This document shows positions 1 through 8,950 of a stretch of DNA of 33,624 bases, piece by piece. The position numbers and the translations under genes were made by a program. The stretch is from an uncultured Clostridia bacterium (GTDB lineage: Bacteria; Bacillota; Clostridia; TANB77; CAG-508), in assembly GCA_947631725.1 (NCBI GenBank), contig CANRML010000002.1, positions 1-33,624 of the forward strand, read 5' to 3'. A model generated the notes under the pieces. The model was not told the DNA's origin. It saw only the letters and a program-made list of their open reading frames with translations, and did no database searches. The first letter of the stretch is position 1. Each line of letters opens with the position of its first letter.

Positions 1-392
1 ATACATTCATTTAAATAAAATTTTCTTTTATTTTCTTCGTCTATTTTGATTAGTTCTAAATAATGTGACCAACTTAATTTGGCAGACACTGTCTTCCAAT
101 TTGGGTACATTAAATAAAATTTTCTCATTGTTCTCAAATTTCTAGCCGAAAAACCTTTTCCAAATTCATTTGTAAGTTTTTCTGATAGTTTTTGTAAAAC
201 AGCATCTCCATAACTAGCACGTTCATTTCCTTGTTGGATTTCCATTATAACTTTTCCTATATTCCAATATAAGTTAAGCATTTCCGTATTTACTACGCTA
301 TATACTCTATTTCTACTATTATTTATTAGATCTCTAATTTCCTCAAAAATAGGATTTATATTCTTATCAATCAATGATAAATCATTTGACAT
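1..392 (-). CDS. YhcG/DUF1016-type PDDEXK nuclease family protein, N-terminal part (runs off the window)
   Basis: The frame opens at an ATG at 392 preceded by a strong GGAGAG ribosome site and is still open at base 1, so only about 130 residues are visible. They match the N-terminal DUF1016 helical domain: NSRNRVYSVVNTEMLNLYWN, then GKVIMEIQQG, then YGDAVLQKLSEKLTNEFGKG followed by FSARNLRTMRKFY and a WSHYLEL motif. In this family that domain precedes a C-terminal PDDEXK nuclease-like domain, which lies outside the window and cannot be checked. Family members occur alone or beside restriction-modification genes; no restriction gene is visible here. The gene has its own promoter at 516-543. 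Family assignment is firm; molecular role is not. Confidence 0.8.
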   Translation of the reverse strand, partial: MSNDLSLIDKNINPIFEEIRDLINNSRNRVYSVVNTEMLNLYWNIGKVIMEIQQGNERASYGDAVLQKLSEKLTNEFGKGFSARNLRTMRKFYLMYPNWKTVSAKLSWSHYLELIKIDEENKRKFYLNEC

Positions 393-515
393 TTGCTCTC
401 TCCTCTCTTATTTTATATTTACACAAATTGAGTTATAAACTCTGTTTTTCTAAATTCAATAATCTTATATACATCTAGTTAAAATTAATCAAGATTAAAT
501 ATTATGTCTTATGTA

Positions 516-543
516 ATTATATCACAAAATCATATTTTTTCAA
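516..543 (-). promoter_or_regulatory. Sigma-A type promoter for the DUF1016 gene
   Basis: On the minus strand a TTGAAA box (538-543) and a perfect TATAAT (516-521) are separated by 16 bases. The expected RNA start is near 509, giving a leader of about 115 bases before the ATG at 392. Confidence 0.6.
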
Positions 544-625
544 TAGAAAATCAAACATTTTTTCTGCTTTATCTTTTGAAATATAGTTAATTACTACTAT
601 TTCTTGTGTTCTTAATGTATTTCCA

Positions 626-661
626 TTAAAAATACAAGGAATTTTATGGTTCCTTGCATTT
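626..661 (-). terminator. Intrinsic terminator after the 575-residue gene
   Basis: A 7-bp stem (CAAGGAA / TTCCTTG, 635-641 with 650-656) with an 8-base loop is followed on the minus strand by TATTTTTAA. It lies just after the stop codon at 670. Confidence 0.65.
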
Positions 662-669
662 TATTAGTT

Positions 670-2397
670 TTATAAATCTTTTTCTTCATCTCTATTTTGA
701 TAATTTTCCATTGGAATTGTTGAATTATCTTTATAGTTTAGTAAATATTGAGTTCTTTTTTCTAATGGAATTGGATTTTCTTCAAAGCCTTCTGGTCCAT
801 AATTTCCTATAACATATTCTGGTAAAATAAAGCTATCTCCATCTTGTTCATTTGCTCCCCAAACAGGAATATCAGAGTTAGGCTCAAAAGCTTCTCTAGG
901 AATTGATATTACAATTTTATTGCAATCATTTGTTATAAATTCTGAAAAACTCATTGTATGATTATATGTTCCTGTTGTTGTACATTCCAATCTGTTTTTC
1001 TCTGATTTATCATAAGTCGAAGATTTTTTCCCATTTTGGAAGCATTCAGCTTTTTTATTAGGTTCTGACATTATTCCATATTTATGTTGTAAAATATAGT
1101 TATTTTTGTCTTCATATAGCTCTTCCATTTTTTTACCTTGCTCTATGGTTAGCTTTCCATCCATATATAGATAAGATTGTATATTGTCATTACTATATTT
1201 TCCTACAAAAGGTGAAGCAGATATAAAATGATCTAATTTTGAGTCATTTTCTTTTTGGTATAAATCCGCTCCCATCCTTATTGCTTCAAATAAATACTTT
1301 TGAGGAATTTTATACATTCCATCTTCAACTTTTTTTGGATTTTCTATTTCTTCTAATATTGGTTTTATACGAGAAATATCCCATTGCTTTGCTTCTTCAT
1401 ATTGTCCATTTCTATATAGTTCAAATTTGTCAATCTCAGACATAAGATTTTTAAGAGATTTTTTATATAAATCTGGATTATTACTAGTATCATACTTAAT
1501 ATATGAAAAATCATAATCTATCATTTTATCTACAATTTGCTCTTTTACTATGCCTTTAAATGAATCTAGAAAATCAGGATTTTTCTGAAATAAGCTTTCT
1601 ATACCTTCTTTTCCTGTTTTATCAATATATTTTAAAAATTTATCTCTTTGGTTTATATCATCTAAAGTTAATAAATTTTCTCCTTCTTCATTATGTTCAT
1701 TTATTAATACATTTTTTCCATCTACAATTTTAAAATTTTTTGTAGCAATTTTTTGTACTTCGCCATTTTCATCATAATCCATAGAAAATTTTCTTGTTGC
1801 ATTTTCTTCAGTTAATTCATTGATATTTGATTCATCAAGTTTAATTGAAAATCCTTCTTTATGTAATGTTTCTCCTTCATTTATTGATAATGTTGTACTA
1901 GTAAATTCATCATTTGATAATATATTTTCATTTTCACCATATATAGCAATTTTTTTAATGGTTACATTTCCTTCATTATCAACTAATATTGATGATTGCT
2001 TTAAGCCTTTATTTTTAATAGATCGATAGTTTATTTTTTCAGGATTTATCTTGCTTTCTTTAATTATATAAATCATATGTTGTAGTTCGTCATTACTTAT
2101 GCTATTTTCAGATTTTGACCATGTATTATCTCTTTCATCTAAAATATCTTTTAATGTAGAAGTGATTTCCAAAAATGCTGTCTTATTATTTATTAGTTTT
2201 TCATTGATTTTTAATTCTTCAATTATTTTGTTCATAGCATCTTGTCTTGAATAAATCTTTTTTAAATCCTCTTTAAAATATGTTGCATTACTTTTTAAAC
2301 TAATTTCTTCTTCTGCTACTTTATTAATTGCTTCTAATCTTGGATTTTTATTAAATATTGCCTTTATTCTTTCTATAAAATCTCGTATTTTTGACAT
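670..2397 (-). CDS. Hypothetical protein of 575 residues, family not recognised
   Basis: A long uninterrupted frame with Clostridia-like codon use, an AGAGGT ribosome site 7 bases before the ATG, and a terminator behind it, so it is a real gene. No signal peptide or membrane segment is visible, so a cytoplasmic or non-classically delivered protein is expected. The first ~120 residues are charged and helical. Residues ~135-235 look beta-rich, with repeated short glycine/asparagine turns. Residues ~290-400 are helical. The last ~170 residues form a separate domain with landmarks YLYMDGKLT, ILQHKYGI, CTTTGTYNHTMSFSEF, IVISIPREAF and SFILPEYVIGNYG. The order of these landmarks faintly recalls ADP-ribosyltransferase-fold toxins, but I cannot place catalytic residues with certainty. 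Neighbours do not suggest a role. Confidence 0.75.
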   Translation of the reverse strand: MSKIRDFIERIKAIFNKNPRLEAINKVAEEEISLKSNATYFKEDLKKIYSRQDAMNKIIEELKINEKLINNKTAFLEITSTLKDILDERDNTWSKSENSISNDELQHMIYIIKESKINPEKINYRSIKNKGLKQSSILVDNEGNVTIKKIAIYGENENILSNDEFTSTTLSINEGETLHKEGFSIKLDESNINELTEENATRKFSMDYDENGEVQKIATKNFKIVDGKNVLINEHNEEGENLLTLDDINQRDKFLKYIDKTGKEGIESLFQKNPDFLDSFKGIVKEQIVDKMIDYDFSYIKYDTSNNPDLYKKSLKNLMSEIDKFELYRNGQYEEAKQWDISRIKPILEEIENPKKVEDGMYKIPQKYLFEAIRMGADLYQKENDSKLDHFISASPFVGKYSNDNIQSYLYMDGKLTIEQGKKMEELYEDKNNYILQHKYGIMSEPNKKAECFQNGKKSSTYDKSEKNRLECTTTGTYNHTMSFSEFITNDCNKIVISIPREAFEPNSDIPVWGANEQDGDSFILPEYVIGNYGPEGFEENPIPLEKRTQYLLNYKDNSTIPMENYQNRDEEKDL

Positions 2398-2511
2398 ATA
2401 ATTAACCTCTATTAATTTTTAATATTTAATTATATTATTACATATTTGATTCATTTTTGGTTGATTATTATAAAAATGTCATATTTTTGTAATAATATTT
2501 TAATATATTTT

Positions 2512-2550
2512 TATATAACAAAATACTTCCACCTTTCGGTGGAAGTATTA
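2512..2550 (-). terminator. Strong intrinsic terminator of the phosphorelay operon
   Basis: A perfect 12-bp stem (2522-2533 with 2538-2549) has a GAAA tetraloop when read on the minus strand and is followed by TTTGTTAT. It begins three bases after the solute-binding-protein stop codon. Confidence 0.88.
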
Positions 2551-2552
2551 TT

Positions 2553-3926
2553 CTAATCATGTAGTTTACTATTTTCATATCCTTTTTCTATTGCGCTATT
2601 GCATGTATCTTCTATTTGTTTTGCAAGCTCTTCTGCTGATTTTTCACCATATAGCAATTCTTGAATATTTGGATAAAATACTGCTCTAACATTTCTCCAA
2701 TTTGGATTATTTCCTGTGAAATTCCATCCAGAATCTAAATTATCAATATATTTTTGCTTATCCTTTAATTGTTCTGCAAATTTGATGGCTACACTGTTAC
2801 TACATGGTATCGCACCAGCTGAATAATCTCGCCATTTTTCATTTTCGTAAATGTATTTTACAAAATCTTTTGCAACTTTTAATTTTTCTTCATCTCCATT
2901 GTCAAATACTTCAAATCCATTAAGAAATGTTGTATTAAATCCTTTTCCATCTATAGAAGGGAAATTTACATGTCCATAATTTATATTAGTTTTTCTAAGT
3001 GATGCATCTAAAACTGCATTATTTATATATATTGCTAATTGTCCGTTCATGAATAAATTATAGCAATCATCTATTTCAATATTTTCTGCATTTGCTGGGA
3101 AATATCCTTTTTTGTCGCAATCCATTAGCCATTGGACTGCCTGTATTCCTTCTGGAGTATTTAATTTAATTCTTCCGTTTTCATCAAAGAATGTACTTCC
3201 TCTACTACGAAGTAATGTAATAACATGAGTATCTCCCATTTCATTTTTTCCGTACATTAACATAGGATATACATTTTTAGGTAATTTCTTTTGAAGTGTT
3301 GAAAGGATTATTTCAAAGTCTTGTAATGACCAGTTTTGTATAACGTCTTTATCTGTTATATATTTTTCAAGTCCTACTTGTTTGAATAAGTCTTTATTAT
3401 AGCATAATGTGTTCTGCATACCTAAAAATGGCATCATATATGTTTTATCATTTAATTGACTTATTTCCCAATAGTTATCATCAATATCGTTTCTCATTTC
3501 ATCTGTAATTATATCATCTAAAGGTACTACTTTGCCTGTATGAATATATGTTGACATGTTAAAATATTCTTCATATAGGACATCTGTAGCTTCTTTTGTA
3601 TCAAAACATCCTATTATTTCATCATTTTCGTCTTCCTTTTCAAATTGTGTTACTTTTATCTTAACATTTGCATCTTTATATTCTTTTTCAAAATCACTTG
3701 CTGCTTTTTTTAAAAATGTGTATGTATCATTTATTTCTTCATCTGCATAAGATGTCATTTGTAATATTGGTGTTTTTATATTTAAAATAATTTCGTCATC
3801 GCTTTGTTTTGATGTTTCTACTTTTTTATTTTTCTCAGAAGTTTTGGAATTAAGCAAAAAATATCCTCCTAATGCTATTATTAAAACTATTATTATTGAT
3901 AAAATAATTATTACTTTCTTATTCAT
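2553..3926 (-). CDS. Membrane-anchored extracellular solute-binding protein, family 1 (sugar-type)
   Basis: A 457-residue protein with an N-terminal hydrophobic segment (about residues 5-26) and no lipobox cysteine after it, so it is probably held by an uncleaved anchor rather than as a lipoprotein. The rest has the family 1 (MalE-like) pattern: a first beta unit with ILQMTSYADE, DVLYEEYFNMSTYIHTGKVV, VPLDDIITDEM, the YMMPFLGMQNTLCYNKDLFK hinge, GIQAVQWLMDCDKKGYFP, MNGQLAIYINN and a C-terminal AKDFVKYIYENEKWRDY. No permease or ATPase gene is in the window. It is instead the last gene of an operon with a hybrid histidine kinase (11 bases upstream), an HD-GYP regulator and an HPt protein. That context suggests, as inference, a ligand-presenting role in sensing rather than bulk uptake. 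Confidence 0.85.
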   Translation of the reverse strand: MNKKVIIILSIIIVLIIALGGYFLLNSKTSEKNKKVETSKQSDDEIILNIKTPILQMTSYADEEINDTYTFLKKAASDFEKEYKDANVKIKVTQFEKEDENDEIIGCFDTKEATDVLYEEYFNMSTYIHTGKVVPLDDIITDEMRNDIDDNYWEISQLNDKTYMMPFLGMQNTLCYNKDLFKQVGLEKYITDKDVIQNWSLQDFEIILSTLQKKLPKNVYPMLMYGKNEMGDTHVITLLRSRGSTFFDENGRIKLNTPEGIQAVQWLMDCDKKGYFPANAENIEIDDCYNLFMNGQLAIYINNAVLDASLRKTNINYGHVNFPSIDGKGFNTTFLNGFEVFDNGDEEKLKVAKDFVKYIYENEKWRDYSAGAIPCSNSVAIKFAEQLKDKQKYIDNLDSGWNFTGNNPNWRNVRAVFYPNIQELLYGEKSAEELAKQIEDTCNSAIEKGYENSKLHD

Positions 3927-3937
3927 ATATCTATCCC

Positions 3938-6160
3938 CTATTTTAAAATTTTCTTTAATGTGTCTGATAATTTCTCCACATCTATTGGTTTTGAAAGATG
4001 TCCGTTCATCCCTGCATTTTCTGCTGCTTTTCTGTCTTCCTCAAAAGCATTAGCTGTCATTGCTATTATAGGAATATTAGCTATTTTTTTGTTACTGAAA
4101 CTCCTTATTTTTTGAGTTGCTTCAAATCCGTTCATTATAGGCATTTGAATATCCATTAAAACTAAATCAAAATGTTCTGGATCTGCATTTTCTAAAATGT
4201 CACAAGCTTCTTTTCCATTTTCAGCATTTTCAACTAAAAATCCAAAGTCTTGTAAATATTCTGTTGCAATTTCTCTATTCATTAAATTGTCTTCAACAAG
4301 AAGTATTCTTTTTCCCTTAAAGTCAACTTTTTCTTTGGTTTCTTCAGTTTTCGTACTTTCTTTTTGAGTTTTAAATTCAAGTTTTACAATAAATTCTGTA
4401 CCTTTTCCCACTTCACTTTTTACTGTAATCTTGCCGTTCATCATATCAACAAGATTTTTTGTAATGCTCATCCCTAGTCCTGTTCCTTGTATTCCGCTAA
4501 CTGTAGAAGTACGTTCTCTTGTAAAAGGTTCAAAAATTTCTTCTAAGAATTCTTTACTAATTCCAATTCCTGTATCTTTTACCCTGAATTCATATATTGC
4601 ATATCTTTTTTTAGTTGCTTTTTTCTCTGTAACAATTACATCTATCGTGCCACCTGTATTTGTAAATTTAATAGCATTTGATATTAAATTGATAAGAATT
4701 TGATTTACTCTCAGCTTATCGCAAAAAATATTTTCATCATTTATGTTTATTTTTTCAATATTGAAATTTAGCTGTTTTGTTTGAATATCAGCTTGAACTA
4801 TATTTTTAATTCCATCTAATATTTCGATTATATTTTCTTCTTTTTCTTCTATATGAACTTTTCCAGATTCAATTCTGCTCATATCTAAAACATCATTTAT
4901 TAAAGATAATAGATGGTTTGATGATTGTCCTATTTTTCCTAAATAGTCTTGAACTTTTCCTTTATCATCAATATATTTAGTTGCAAGATTTGTAAACCCT
5001 ATAATTGCATTCATTGGTGTACGAATATCATGTGACATATTATTTAAAAATGTTGTTTTTGCTTTGTTGGCCTGTTCTGCTAGAGCAAGTGCTTCTTCTA
5101 ATTCATTACGGTGTTGTACTTCAAAGTTCACTAAGTTTTTTTGAGAACGATTTGTAAACATTAATAATACAACTATGGCTATTGCAACTATAATTAAGAT
5201 TACTAATACTATAACCATTTTTAAGAGATTACTAATTTGTGCTTCAAATACACTAAGAGGTACTGACATAACAAAATACCAGTTCATAGTTTCCATTGGA
5301 GTACATACCATGATTCTTTCTTCATCTTCAAGTATATATTGCACTGAAAAAACTTCTTCATTTAAAATTTTATTACGTATTTCTTCTACTGTTATTCCAT
5401 TTTCAAGTTCCGCTTTTTCTAAAATAGAATAAAAATTGTCTCTTTCTAAAAGTGATGTTTCTCTATTTACAGATACTAGATAATATCCTTCTAAATCGAT
5501 TACACTACTATATCCTAATCCATTATAGCTATCAATTTTAAGTTCTTTTGATAGAGAGTCAATATCATAGTAGCAAACTATATATTCAAATTTTTTTCCT
5601 TCAACTGTAAAAGGTGATAATTTTATTCCAATAACAAGTTTTTCTTGTTTACCACCTGCGTAAATATTTGAAGTATCTAGTCTAAATACAAATTTATCCT
5701 TTTGCATGTCTTGACATTGTTTTAATAGTTCTGCATCATTTCCTATTGAATATTTACTACTATATTTTTCTCCTTCAGTTGTTAGAAATGCTGCTTCTAT
5801 ACATTGTATTGATTGTGCTTTTACATTTAGACTTTCTAACATTTCTTCTGTTGTATCAAATTTTGATTGCTTTATTTCTGTCGCTATTCCTTTAACTTCA
5901 TTCCATCTATGTTCTATTCCTGAAGTAATTGATATTTCATCATGTTTTGACAATTCTTCCATATTATGTAAGGATGAATTTATCATCCTATCTGTTAATA
6001 GTTCATAAAACCATTTACAGGTATATCCTATGGCAACTGCTGCAAATACTAGTGCAATTACAACAGCTATATTAGTCATTTTGATTTTATTTAGTCTTTG
6101 CTTTATTCTTGTGTCTATTTTCTTTTTTGCCTTTTCTTTATTAGTATTCAAGAATATCAT
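3938..6160 (-). CDS. Hybrid sensor histidine kinase with extracellular sensor domain and C-terminal receiver
   Basis: In order: first membrane helix (~29-53), an extracellular Cache-like sensor region (~54-312, with YSSVIDLEGYYLVS and TMNWYFVMSVPLS), second membrane helix (~314-335), HisKA with phosphoacceptor H377 in MSHDIRTP, HATPase_c with N495 (NLISNAIKF), DTGIG (529-533) and GTGLGM, then a receiver domain with acidic EDN (~623-625), phosphoacceptor D670 (LMDIQMP) and K724. All catalytic residues are present. The internal receiver implies onward transfer to an HPt, and a stand-alone HPt is encoded in the same operon. Gaps to neighbours are 12 and 11 bases. The listed ATG abuts AAAGGG directly; a TTG three codons later (6151) has better spacing and may be the true start. 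Confidence 0.93.
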   Translation of the reverse strand: MIFLNTNKEKAKKKIDTRIKQRLNKIKMTNIAVVIALVFAAVAIGYTCKWFYELLTDRMINSSLHNMEELSKHDEISITSGIEHRWNEVKGIATEIKQSKFDTTEEMLESLNVKAQSIQCIEAAFLTTEGEKYSSKYSIGNDAELLKQCQDMQKDKFVFRLDTSNIYAGGKQEKLVIGIKLSPFTVEGKKFEYIVCYYDIDSLSKELKIDSYNGLGYSSVIDLEGYYLVSVNRETSLLERDNFYSILEKAELENGITVEEIRNKILNEEVFSVQYILEDEERIMVCTPMETMNWYFVMSVPLSVFEAQISNLLKMVIVLVILIIVAIAIVVLLMFTNRSQKNLVNFEVQHRNELEEALALAEQANKAKTTFLNNMSHDIRTPMNAIIGFTNLATKYIDDKGKVQDYLGKIGQSSNHLLSLINDVLDMSRIESGKVHIEEKEENIIEILDGIKNIVQADIQTKQLNFNIEKININDENIFCDKLRVNQILINLISNAIKFTNTGGTIDVIVTEKKATKKRYAIYEFRVKDTGIGISKEFLEEIFEPFTRERTSTVSGIQGTGLGMSITKNLVDMMNGKITVKSEVGKGTEFIVKLEFKTQKESTKTEETKEKVDFKGKRILLVEDNLMNREIATEYLQDFGFLVENAENGKEACDILENADPEHFDLVLMDIQMPIMNGFEATQKIRSFSNKKIANIPIIAMTANAFEEDRKAAENAGMNGHLSKPIDVEKLSDTLKKILK

Positions 6161-6172
6161 CCCTTTCTTTTG

Positions 6173-7234
6173 TTATTCTGTTGCTTCTATCATATCTTTT
6201 TTTGCATCATCAAAGCATTTCAATAGCTTTGGAGAAAAGGTTCCACAGTCTCCACGATGAATCATCCTATATGTTTCTTCTGGTGTAAATGACTCTTTAT
6301 ATACTCTTTTATTTACAAGAGCATCATAAACATCTACAATTGATACTACTTGTGCCCATATTGGAATATCTTCACCTGATAGCCCATCTGGATACCCTCT
6401 TCCATCATATCTTTCATGGTGATAACGACAAATTTCATAGGAATAACGATAAAATTCGGTTTCTTCCTGTTTAAAATGTTCTAACATTTGACAACCATAT
6501 ATTGTGTGTTTTTTCATTTCCTCATATTCCTCATCTGTAAGTCTTCCTGGTTTTAAAAGAATATTATCAGGAATTGCAATTTTTCCTACATCATGTAGGG
6601 CAGATGCATTTACCATTAATTCAATTTGTTCATCTGTAAATTGTTTTTGTCCATATAAAGCTCTCCAATGTCTTAGCATAATTCTAGTAAGTCTTTTTAC
6701 TCTTTGAATATGCTCACCTGATTCCATACTTCTAAATTCAACTACTGAGCTTAGTGCATTTGTAAGGAATATATTGCTTTGTTCAATTTTTCTTTTACTT
6801 TCTCTTAATTCTTTAGTTCTAATTGCTAATTCATTTTCAATTGATATCCTATGTTGATATAGCTCTATTATATTTTTGGCTCTACGTGTTACAACTGCTG
6901 GTTCAAATGGTTTATATATTATATCTGCTGCACCTAATTCATATGCTTTTACATCACTTTCAACTGTTGCTTCTCCAGTAATCATTATTACTGGAATTGT
7001 AGATATCATATTATTTAAAGACATATAGTGCATTACTTCTAGTCCATCTTTTTTTGGCATAACTAAATCTAAAAATAATAAAGCTATCTTATCTTTATAC
7101 TTATGTAATAATTCAATAGCTTCTTCTCCATCACTTGCTTCTAAAATATTATACTTTCCTTCAAATATATCTTTTAATAATTCTCTATTAATCATAACAT
7201 CATCTGCAATTAGTAAAGTATCTCGTTCTTCCAT
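6173..7234 (-). CDS. Response regulator with HD-GYP cyclic-di-GMP phosphodiesterase domain
   Basis: A 353-residue two-domain regulator. The receiver (~5-118) has the acidic pair ADD, phosphoacceptor D56 (LDLVMP), T86 and K108. A coiled-coil linker (~122-160) joins an HD-GYP domain with H214-D215 (LHDVGKIAIPDNIL), HHERYDGRGYPDGL including GYP at 280-282, and VDVYDAL. Enzymes of this class hydrolyse cyclic-di-GMP; all signature residues are intact, so activity is expected. An upstream in-frame ATG at 7252 exists, but the AAAGGAG ribosome site lies inside its first codons and directly precedes the ATG at 7234, which I chose. It sits 25 bases after the HPt gene and 12 before the hybrid kinase, so it is the likely output of that phosphorelay. 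Confidence 0.93.
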   Translation of the reverse strand: MEERDTLLIADDVMINRELLKDIFEGKYNILEASDGEEAIELLHKYKDKIALLFLDLVMPKKDGLEVMHYMSLNNMISTIPVIMITGEATVESDVKAYELGAADIIYKPFEPAVVTRRAKNIIELYQHRISIENELAIRTKELRESKRKIEQSNIFLTNALSSVVEFRSMESGEHIQRVKRLTRIMLRHWRALYGQKQFTDEQIELMVNASALHDVGKIAIPDNILLKPGRLTDEEYEEMKKHTIYGCQMLEHFKQEETEFYRYSYEICRYHHERYDGRGYPDGLSGEDIPIWAQVVSIVDVYDALVNKRVYKESFTPEETYRMIHRGDCGTFSPKLLKCFDDAKKDMIEATE

Positions 7235-7259
7235 TTTTTTCTCCTTTGACATACAATAA

Positions 7260-7604
7260 TTATATTATTTCATTTATTCCGTCAATGACTTTTTGATATT
7301 CTTCTGCTACATTTGGAAATGTTGCAAGAGCTTTTTCAAATTCTTTTGCTCTTAATTCCTCTGTTATTTGTTCTACAATTTTACTTAAGTTTTCAAAAGC
7401 CATATTTTGGCAAACTCCTTTTAATGTATGTGCACCTCTGAAAGCTGACTCGCAGTCATTTGCTTCAATTGCTGTTTTTAATTGATTATATGATTCGTCC
7501 ATTAAAAAAAATTTTAAATATTTTTGTATTCTTTCATCATTTTGCATCCTAGAGATTGCTTTTGAATAATCTCCTCCTATTTGATTGTAAAATTCTTCTA
7601 TCAT
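7260..7604 (-). CDS. Stand-alone HPt phosphotransfer protein
   Basis: A 114-residue all-helical protein with the HPt motif AHTLKGVCQNMAF; H59 is the phosphorylated histidine. Length and helical layout fit a single Hpt domain with nothing else attached. It is first in the operon, followed by the HD-GYP regulator and the hybrid kinase. The likely route is kinase H377 to its receiver D670, to this H59, and on to D56 of the regulator. An AAAGGAAGGAAAG ribosome site precedes the ATG, and a promoter lies at 7669-7695. Confidence 0.9.
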   Translation of the reverse strand: MIEEFYNQIGGDYSKAISRMQNDERIQKYLKFFLMDESYNQLKTAIEANDCESAFRGAHTLKGVCQNMAFENLSKIVEQITEELRAKEFEKALATFPNVAEEYQKVIDGINEII

Positions 7605-7668
7605 ATTTTTCTTTCCTTCCTTTAGTCAAATTATATATTTTTTTGACTATATTTTTATCTATATTTAA

Positions 7669-7695
7669 ATTATAATAAGAAGGAAAAAAAGTCAA
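7669..7695 (-). promoter_or_regulatory. Probable promoter of the phosphorelay operon
   Basis: On the minus strand TTGACT (7690-7695) and TATAAT (7669-7674) are separated by 15 bases, slightly short; the leader to the HPt ATG would be about 60 bases. Confidence 0.5.
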
Positions 7696-7704
7696 TAGAA
7701 TACA

Positions 7705-7743
7705 TAGAAAAAATAGTAGAAAATATATAATTTTCTACTATTT
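7705..7743 (-). terminator. Intrinsic terminator of the exopolysaccharide operon
   Basis: A 14-bp AT-rich stem (7711-7724 with 7730-7743, core TAGTAGAAAAT) with a 5-base loop is followed on the minus strand by a T run. It lies 19 bases after the UDP-glucose dehydrogenase stop and just upstream of the next operon's promoter. Confidence 0.7.
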
Positions 7744-7761
7744 TAATTCTATATTTTTAAA

Positions 7762-8928
7762 TTAATCCCTACTATATAAGTCTCTTGTATAAAGTTTATC
7801 TTTTACATCAAATAATTTGTCTTCATATCTATTAGCAATTATAACATCTGATTTTTTTGCAAATTTATCAAAATCATTTTCTACTTTGCAACCATTAAAT
7901 TCTTTTTCTTTTAATGTTGGTTCATAAATTAATATTTCAACGTCTTCTTCTTTTAATTTTTCAATTACGCCTTGTATTGCACTAAATCTAAAATTATCAG
8001 ATTCTGCCTTCATTGTTAATCTATAAATTCCTACAGTTTCTGGCTCTCTTTTCATTATCATTTCAGCAATATGTTTTTTTCTTGTTGCATTTGAGCGAAC
8101 TATTGCACGAATTAAATTTTGAGGTACATTATCAAAATTTGCAAGTAACTGTTTTGTATCTTTTGGTAAGCAATATCCTCCATAACCAAATGATGGGTTG
8201 TTATAGAAAGTTCCTATTCTCGGATCCAAACAAATTCCATCTATTATATCCTTTGCATTTAATCCTTTTATTTCTGCATATGTGTCTAATTCGTTAAAAT
8301 ATGCTACTCTTAACGCTAAATATGTATTAGCAAATAATTTTACTGCCTCTGCTTCTGTTGGATTCATATATTTTATTTCAATTTCCTCTTTTAAAGCTCC
8401 ATCTTTTAATAAAGTTGCAAATTCTATAGCTCTTTCTGATTTTTCTCCAATTATAATTCTTGATGGATATAAATTATCATATAAAGCTCGTCCTTCTCTT
8501 AAAAATTCTGGACTAAACATTATATTGTCTATATTATATTTTGCTTTTATGCTTTCTATAAATCCAACTGGAATTGTTGATTTTACAACCATAGTTGTAT
8601 CTATTCCCATTGATATTACTTTCTTTATTACATCTTCTACACTTGATGTGTCAAAATAATGTGTTTCATCATCATAATTTGTTGGAGTTGAAATAACTAT
8701 AAATTTTGCATCTTTAAAAGCATCTTTATAATCTAAAGTTGCTCTTAAATTTAATTTTTTGTTTTCAAGAAAATCTTCTATTTCCTTATCTCTGATAGGT
8801 GATTTCCCATTATTTATCATATCAACTTTTTCTTTTATCACATCTAATGCAACTACTTCATTATTTTGTGCTAGTAAACAAGCTATTGATAATCCTACAT
8901 AACCTGTTCCTGCTACTGCTATTTTCAT
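7762..8928 (-). CDS. ugd: UDP-glucose 6-dehydrogenase (Ugd/HasB type)
   Basis: Oxidises UDP-glucose to UDP-glucuronate with two NAD+. The 388-residue length fits the short bacterial class. Visible features are the N-terminal NAD motif GTGYVG (7-12), SPEFLREGRALYD, the central helix ANTYLALRVAYFNELD with the conserved Lys/Asn pair, and GYGGYCLPKDTKQL with the catalytic cysteine C253. The longest open frame starts at 8982, but that extension only copies the end of the epimerase gene in another frame; the ATG at 8928 follows an AAGGTGGG ribosome site and begins directly with the Rossmann strand. Last gene of the operon, 22 bases after the epimerase that uses its product. A GDP-mannose dehydrogenase is less likely given the epimerase neighbour. 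Confidence 0.9.
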   Translation of the reverse strand: MKIAVAGTGYVGLSIACLLAQNNEVVALDVIKEKVDMINNGKSPIRDKEIEDFLENKKLNLRATLDYKDAFKDAKFIVISTPTNYDDETHYFDTSSVEDVIKKVISMGIDTTMVVKSTIPVGFIESIKAKYNIDNIMFSPEFLREGRALYDNLYPSRIIIGEKSERAIEFATLLKDGALKEEIEIKYMNPTEAEAVKLFANTYLALRVAYFNELDTYAEIKGLNAKDIIDGICLDPRIGTFYNNPSFGYGGYCLPKDTKQLLANFDNVPQNLIRAIVRSNATRKKHIAEMIMKREPETVGIYRLTMKAESDNFRFSAIQGVIEKLKEEDVEILIYEPTLKEKEFNGCKVENDFDKFAKKSDVIIANRYEDKLFDVKDKLYTRDLYSRD

Positions 8929-8950
8929 TTTCTTTCCCACCTTACTATTT

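Noticed and set aside
2398..2511. Promoter of the 575-residue gene
   Set aside because: Several TATAAT-like strings are present, but none has a good -35 at a proper distance.
8282..8659. A 125-codon plus-strand open frame
   Set aside because: Antisense to ugd, no ribosome site and no recognisable product.
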